DNA of 8,039 bases from 2-12-FULL-60-19 sp041483675. GTDB lineage: Bacteria > Desulfobacterota > Binatia > UBA9968. The DNA is taken from positions 1 to 8,039 of the forward strand of contig JBGPGE010000158.1 of the NCBI GenBank assembly GCA_041483675.1, read 5' to 3'. The position numbers and the translations under genes are program-made. The notes beneath the pieces were generated by a model, which worked only from the letters and a program-made list of their open reading frames with translations, made no database searches and had not been told where the DNA came from. Of the stretch, positions 5,292 through 8,039 are shown piece by piece (within the stretch, counting starts at the first letter, position 1; each line of letters starts with the position of its first letter).

Positions 5292-6962
5292 TCAATCCAA
5301 AGGTTCCAGTTTGAGAACCGACGCCCCATGATTGCTTCCCGTCCAGAACGTCACCGGCGTCGTCGAACTGTCGACGAAGACGCGGCGAATGTTCGTCTCG
5401 CGCGGCAACAGATAGTCGGTAAATTCTCCGGTCTTCGGATTCAGCCGCGTCACGCGATCGGTCCACATCGAGCCGGCCCAGACCTCGCCGTTCTTATCCG
5501 GCACGACGTGATACGGCGCGCTCCATGGGATCAGCACCGCCCACTCCTGTATCCTGCCGGTAGACGGATCGAGCATGCCGATGCTGTTGTTGCCGTACTC
5601 CGCGAACCAGAGGCGATTTTGCGCGTCGAACCTGCCCCGCCGCGGGCGCGAGCCGGCGGTCACGGTCGAATAGACTTTGAACTCTTTCGTCTTGGCGTCG
5701 ATCCTGCCTATGTTGTTCGCGCCGAACTCGAGCAGGAAGAGATTGTTGTCCTTGTCGCTGGGAATGCCGTATGCGTTGATCGTCCTGTTGGCGCCGGGAA
5801 TCGGAAACTCGCCCAGGTTTTCATACTGGCCGGTGGCAAGGTCGAGGCGATAAATCGCATGCGTATCCTGGTTGTTGGTCCAAACTTTTCCGTCCACGTG
5901 CGAGTTGGACGGGCTCACCATCGATTGCTGCGTGTGATCGCCCTGCCACTCTTTCGGAACCGGATAGACCAGGAATTTTTCCGTCTTGCGGTCGAACTTC
6001 GCGATGCCGCCCTGGTACATTAAAGAGATCCAGGGATTTTCTTCTTTGTCGAGCTGCAGATCGAGCGTCCCCATCGGGAAGCCCTTCTTCAAAACCGGAA
6101 TGGGATATTCCTTCACCTCGCCGCTCTTGGGATCGAGCCGGCCCATGAACTGGTCGCCGAAGTCCGAATACCAGGCTGTGCCGGTGGAATCGACCATGAC
6201 GTCGTGCGGCATCGCCAGCGCCCGCGGCAAATCGTACTCGGTGACGATCACGCGCGTGGCTCTGCCCGTGGGGCGCGGCAAAGTCTTCAGCGGAAACCTC
6301 TTATCGGAATTGTAGCTCGCGTTGACGCCGGCGAGCCATTCGCCGATCACCTTCGGATCGACGCCGCGGGTGCGGTCGCGCTGCACGCCGCCGACGGTCA
6401 TCTGCGGACGCAACGGTACGCTGCCGGGCGCATACAGGCCCATCCTGCGGAAGACTTGAACCCATTCATCCGTGCTGTGATTAGTCTTGACGATCCGCTC
6501 GATGGTGTGGCAGCCGTTGCAGCTGAGCAGAAAGTTTTTTTGCTCATCCGTGCCCGGGATGCTCAAGAGCCATTCCGCGTCGCTCAACTGAGACGAGAGA
6601 TCCTTCGCCGGCACAAGCTTCAAATCGGCGGTAGCGGTTTTGCCCGCGACGATCTCGACCGACTTGGGGCCTTCGAGATCGTATCCCGCGGCGCGGATTT
6701 TAAGCGCGTAACGCCCCGGAGGAAGCTTCACCGCCGGAAAACTGTAGCGTCCCTTTGCGTCGCTCATGACATTGACGGTGATCGTCGAGCCTTCTTTTTT
6801 CGCGCCGACCACCACGCCTTCCATCGGCCCTTCTTTCTGCGAGCTGACCTGCCCGGTCAGCACCGGGGCCGTATCGTTCGCGCGAATGGAATCGCCCGCG
6901 ACGAGGAACAGGAGAACGAACGCCGTCATCACGGCTGCGGCGAGAGCTGGTCTTTTCTTCAT
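5292..6962 (-). CDS. Exported carboxypeptidase-regulatory-like / cytochrome c / Vgb-like beta-propeller protein (CNGCH)
   Basis: A 556-aa protein, first gene of the minus-strand run. The ATG at 6962 is chosen over an in-frame upstream ATG at 7019 because AGGAGG sits 6 nt before it and the protein then starts with a proper signal peptide (MKKRPALAAAVMTAFVLLFLVAG). About residues 33-118: a CarboxypepD_reg-like domain (LTGQVSSQKEGPMEGVVVGAKK...GRYSFPAVKLPPGRYALKI...AGYDLEG). About 125-213: a one-haem cytochrome c domain, CNGCH at 148-152, with conserved W-V-Q-V-F-R-R-M-G-L-Y-A-P-G-S (Met174 a candidate ligand). About 236-556: a seven-bladed propeller. It is closer to the partial protein at 1-1068 than to its operon neighbour, sharing MPHD, LMYQG, IAKFDRKTEKF, SHxDGKVW and TNIRRV. 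An extracytoplasmic redox or ligand-binding function is inferred; no reaction is known. Proteins like this are often labelled 'virginiamycin B lyase', which reflects only the fold. Confidence 0.9.
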   Translation of the reverse strand: MKKRPALAAAVMTAFVLLFLVAGDSIRANDTAPVLTGQVSSQKEGPMEGVVVGAKKEGSTITVNVMSDAKGRYSFPAVKLPPGRYALKIRAAGYDLEGPKSVEIVAGKTATADLKLVPAKDLSSQLSDAEWLLSIPGTDEQKNFLLSCNGCHTIERIVKTNHSTDEWVQVFRRMGLYAPGSVPLRPQMTVGGVQRDRTRGVDPKVIGEWLAGVNASYNSDKRFPLKTLPRPTGRATRVIVTEYDLPRALAMPHDVMVDSTGTAWYSDFGDQFMGRLDPKSGEVKEYPIPVLKKGFPMGTLDLQLDKEENPWISLMYQGGIAKFDRKTEKFLVYPVPKEWQGDHTQQSMVSPSNSHVDGKVWTNNQDTHAIYRLDLATGQYENLGEFPIPGANRTINAYGIPSDKDNNLFLLEFGANNIGRIDAKTKEFKVYSTVTAGSRPRRGRFDAQNRLWFAEYGNNSIGMLDPSTGRIQEWAVLIPWSAPYHVVPDKNGEVWAGSMWTDRVTRLNPKTGEFTDYLLPRETNIRRVFVDSSTTPVTFWTGSNHGASVLKLEPLD

Positions 6963-6968
6963 GAGCAA

Positions 6969-6974
6969 CCTCCT
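6969..6974 (-). promoter_or_regulatory. Strong Shine-Dalgarno that fixes the 6962 start
   Basis: The minus strand reads AGGAGG, then six bases (TTGCTC), then ATG at 6962. This full match to the anti-Shine-Dalgarno at ideal spacing, plus the signal peptide that follows, shows that translation starts at 6962 and not at the longer in-frame ATG at 7019. Confidence 0.85.
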
Positions 6975-7009
6975 AGGATAAAGTGCGCGCACCGGCGGAA
7001 ACCTTGCCC

Positions 7010-7039
7010 GTAGTACCACCGGGCCGTAGCCGACGTCAA
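7010..7039 (-). promoter_or_regulatory. Candidate promoter of the minus-strand operon
   Basis: On the minus strand, TTGACG (7039-7034) resembles a sigma-70 -35 box. After 18 bp, TACTAC (7015-7010) is a poor -10 match (3 of 6). A transcript from here would have a leader of about 40 nt ending in the strong Shine-Dalgarno. The -35 box is good and the -10 is weak, so this promoter would need an activator or may be coincidental. Confidence 0.3.
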
Positions 7040-7193
7040 GGGAGTATTAAGCGGCGAGGCGGGCAGCGCTGATCGCGTATGGCGCGCGTGGAAATATGGA
7101 CTTGCATCCGGCCGCAAGACCTCCTCGACCGGCGTTACCTCGACGGCATGAAAACAAGCGGCTTCTTCGACAAACCCCGCTGTCGATGGACTG

Positions 7194-7223
7194 TTGACAA
7201 TATGACTAGAAGATGACTATATT
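7194..7223 (+). promoter_or_regulatory. Sigma-70-type promoter of the toxin-antitoxin operon
   Basis: A perfect -35 box TTGACA (7194-7199) is followed, after 18 bp, by TATATT (7218-7223), a 5-of-6 match to TATAAT. The antitoxin ATG begins 7 nt after the -10 box, so the expected transcription start falls on or next to the A of the ATG. No Shine-Dalgarno is present in between. The spacing therefore predicts a leaderless mRNA. Confidence 0.7.
7202..7219 (+). repeat. Direct repeats in the TA promoter, candidate operator
   Basis: ATGACTA occurs at 7202-7208 and again at 7213-7219, 11 bp apart (about one helical turn), between and into the promoter boxes; a related ATGACTT follows at 7230. Toxin-antitoxin operons are usually repressed by their own antitoxin or complex binding repeats over the promoter, so these are good candidates for that site. 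Confidence 0.45.
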
Positions 7224-7229
7224 CTGGCC

Positions 7230-7481
7230 ATGACTTTAGTGAATGTAGCCACCTTGAAGGAGAAACTAAGTTATTATCTTGGCTTGGTAAAGGACGGGCA
7301 GGAAATCGTGGTGACGTCTCATCGCCATCGGGTCGCCCGCATCCTTCCTGCGTCAGGGCCGGATGCCCAAATAACGGAACCCTCCCGGCCTGTGAAAGAT
7401 CTTAAAAAAGTGAAGGGAGTCAAGGCCCGGCGCTCGGTATCCGCAGTGGAGGCGCTTCTCGAAGACCGTGAGCGTAGATGA
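7230..7481 (+). CDS. Phd/YefM-family antitoxin
   Basis: An 83-aa protein whose first 40 residues fit the Phd/YefM DNA-binding and dimerisation fold: VNVATLKEKLSYYLGLVKDG, then QEIVVTSHRHRVARILP, matching the family pattern 'vn..eak..ls.ll..v..Ge.ivit..g.pvA.l.p'. The C-terminal half (about 45-83) is charged and Lys/Arg-rich, ending in a helix (SAVEALLEDRERR), as expected for the toxin-neutralising tail. The stop overlaps the toxin start (ATGA), ensuring coupled translation. It likely binds the adjacent promoter repeats and represses its own operon. The module is visibly richer in A/T than the operon next door, consistent with separate acquisition. Confidence 0.85.
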   Translation: MTLVNVATLKEKLSYYLGLVKDGQEIVVTSHRHRVARILPASGPDAQITEPSRPVKDLKKVKGVKARRSVSAVEALLEDRERR

Positions 7482-7900
7482 CAGTCTACCTCGATACTTC
7501 CGTGATGCTGCGGATTCTCTTCCGGGAGCCGAATCCGGTCGATGTCTGGGGCAAATGGCAAAGGGCTTTTAGCAGTAATCTATGGCGCGTCGAGGCGCTA
7601 AGGACCGTTGACCGGCTCCGGCTTTCCGGTAATCTTTCCGATCAGGAAGTGGCCGATTTAGTAAGAAACATCCGGGTTGTGCACGAAACCCTGGTAATCC
7701 ATCCGCTTAACGAAAGAATCCTACATCGCGCAAGCGAGACCTTCCCGACCGTTGTGGGGACTCTGGACGCGATTCATCTGGCCACGGCTCTGGCGATACG
7801 AGAAGTCGAGCCGATCGATCTGTTATTGACGCACGACGCCCAGCTCGGCACCGCCGCCCGCTGCCTCGGGTTTTCAGTTCTTGGAGTGAGGACCAGTTAG
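7478..7900 (+). CDS. PIN-domain ribonuclease toxin (VapC-like)
   Basis: A 140-aa PIN-domain protein, normal VapC length. The acidic, metal-binding residues of the family can be placed: Asp6 in VYLDTSVML, Glu39 in WRVEALRT, Asp97 in GTLDAIHLATAL and Asp120 in LLTHDAQLGTAA. The segment 'LDAIHLATA...LLTHDAQL..AA..LGF.V' is the typical PIN C-terminal signature. It is expected to be a Mg-dependent endoribonuclease that cuts RNA when not bound by its antitoxin; the RNA target cannot be read from sequence. It starts inside the antitoxin stop codon (ATGA overlap) with little Shine-Dalgarno of its own, so its translation depends on the antitoxin gene. Pairing with a Phd-type rather than AbrB-type antitoxin is common. 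All catalytic positions are intact, so the toxin is probably functional. Confidence 0.9.
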   Translation: MTVYLDTSVMLRILFREPNPVDVWGKWQRAFSSNLWRVEALRTVDRLRLSGNLSDQEVADLVRNIRVVHETLVIHPLNERILHRASETFPTVVGTLDAIHLATALAIREVEPIDLLLTHDAQLGTAARCLGFSVLGVRTS

Positions 7901-7934
7901 ACTCAACCCGATCCCCTCGTCCCTCTTCCGCCTT

Positions 7935-7951
7935 TATCCTTCATCCTTCAT
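7935..7951. repeat. Short 7-bp tandem repeat
   Basis: ATCCTTC occurs twice in tandem (7935-7941, 7942-7948) followed by a partial third copy (ATCCC), in the gap between the toxin gene and the partial gene at the window end. It is too short to assign a role. No clear terminator is visible in this gap. Confidence 0.4.
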
Positions 7952-7970
7952 CCCTTAACGGGCGTCATGG

Positions 7971-8039
7971 TTACTGCCGGTACATAGGCGCGCGCGTGAG
8001 GTTCTTTGCCGTTATCCCCTTCGCGTAGTTGGCCTTGCC
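7971..8039 (-). CDS. Possible C-terminal end of a gene running in from the right
   Basis: The minus strand from 8039 to 7971 is open for 22 codons and ends in TAA (GKANYAKGITAKNLTRAPMYRQ). Nearly all third positions are G or C (about 19 of 22), as in real genes of this window, whereas the competing open frame on the same strand is close to random. No family can be assigned from 22 residues. It would be convergent with the toxin gene. Confidence 0.4.
   Translation of the reverse strand, partial: GKANYAKGITAKNLTRAPMYRQ

Noticed and set aside
4423..5331. Plus-strand open frame of 302 codons
   Set aside because: It is antisense to the 557-aa cytochrome-propeller gene, is rich in Arg/His, and has no recognisable motif. 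The gene on the other strand has a signal peptide, CxxCH and seven blades.
1..6962. Calling the propeller proteins antibiotic-resistance (virginiamycin B lyase) genes
   Set aside because: Only the fold and blade repeat match. The fused haem and beta-sandwich domains and the operon context differ from true Vgb, and the catalytic residues could not be aligned.
6204..7013. Plus-strand open frame of 269 codons
   Set aside because: Antisense to the 556-aa gene; Arg-rich mirror translation without any domain.
7079..7216. 45-codon plus-strand ORF upstream of the antitoxin
   Set aside because: No Shine-Dalgarno, no recognisable motif, and it runs through the promoter and repeats of the toxin-antitoxin operon; likely chance.
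6961..7216. Minus-strand open stretch reading as a possible gene remnant (EEAACFHAVEV...)
   Set aside because: No convincing start codon or homology pattern; in GC-rich DNA an open stretch of about 80 codons can arise by chance. It could be a decayed gene end but cannot be supported.
1..8039. CRISPR array, tRNA, rRNA or insertion sequence
   Set aside because: No regularly spaced repeats, no tRNA-like cloverleaf or rRNA segments, and no transposase or terminal inverted repeats were seen.

Overview
This is a high-GC bacterial window with mostly G/C third codon positions. Its centre is a tightly packed minus-strand gene run (about 6962 down to 1208) coding mainly for exported or membrane proteins. 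The mix of streptogramin-lyase-like propellers fused to cytochrome c domains, an NMT1/SsuA-type solute-binding protein and a PIN-domain toxin-antitoxin pair suggests a soil or groundwater Gram-negative, such as a proteobacterium or a Binatota- or Rokubacteria-like lineage. That placement is inference from gene style; there is no phylogenetic marker here.

Layout. (1) Positions 1-1068, plus strand: the C-terminal seven-bladed propeller of a Vgb/SMP-30-like protein whose N-terminus lies outside the window. (2) 1069-1207: a short convergent gap with a hairpin. (3) 6962-1208, minus strand, six genes in order of transcription: a 556-aa exported protein (carboxypeptidase-regulatory-like domain, CNGCH cytochrome c domain, propeller); a 557-aa paralogue with the same architecture (CVSCH); a 154-aa four-helix membrane protein with histidines spaced like haem b ligands; a 112-aa three-helix membrane protein; a 144-aa exported protein built from one small beta-sandwich domain; and a 338-aa solute-binding protein. 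Gaps are 56, 99, -4, -4 and 7 bp, so this is very probably one operon, with a palindromic element in the 99-bp gap. (4) 6963-7229: a divergent intergenic region with promoters on both strands. (5) 7230-7900, plus strand: a Phd-like antitoxin and a PIN (VapC-like) toxin, joined by an ATGA overlap. (6) 7901-7970: a short intergenic stretch with a 7-bp tandem repeat. (7) 7971-8039, minus strand: a possible C-terminal end of another gene.

How the genes may work together: the two complete propeller proteins and the partial one form a paralogous set. They are predicted to act outside the cytoplasmic membrane, with a single haem c feeding electrons to or from a beta-propeller of unknown substrate. 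The small membrane proteins could be the quinone- or membrane-side partner. The solute-binding protein has no ABC permease or ATPase beside it, so it may capture or sense the substrate. This is a hypothesis from gene order and domains; no substrate can be named from the sequence. The toxin-antitoxin module looks like an independent accessory insert.
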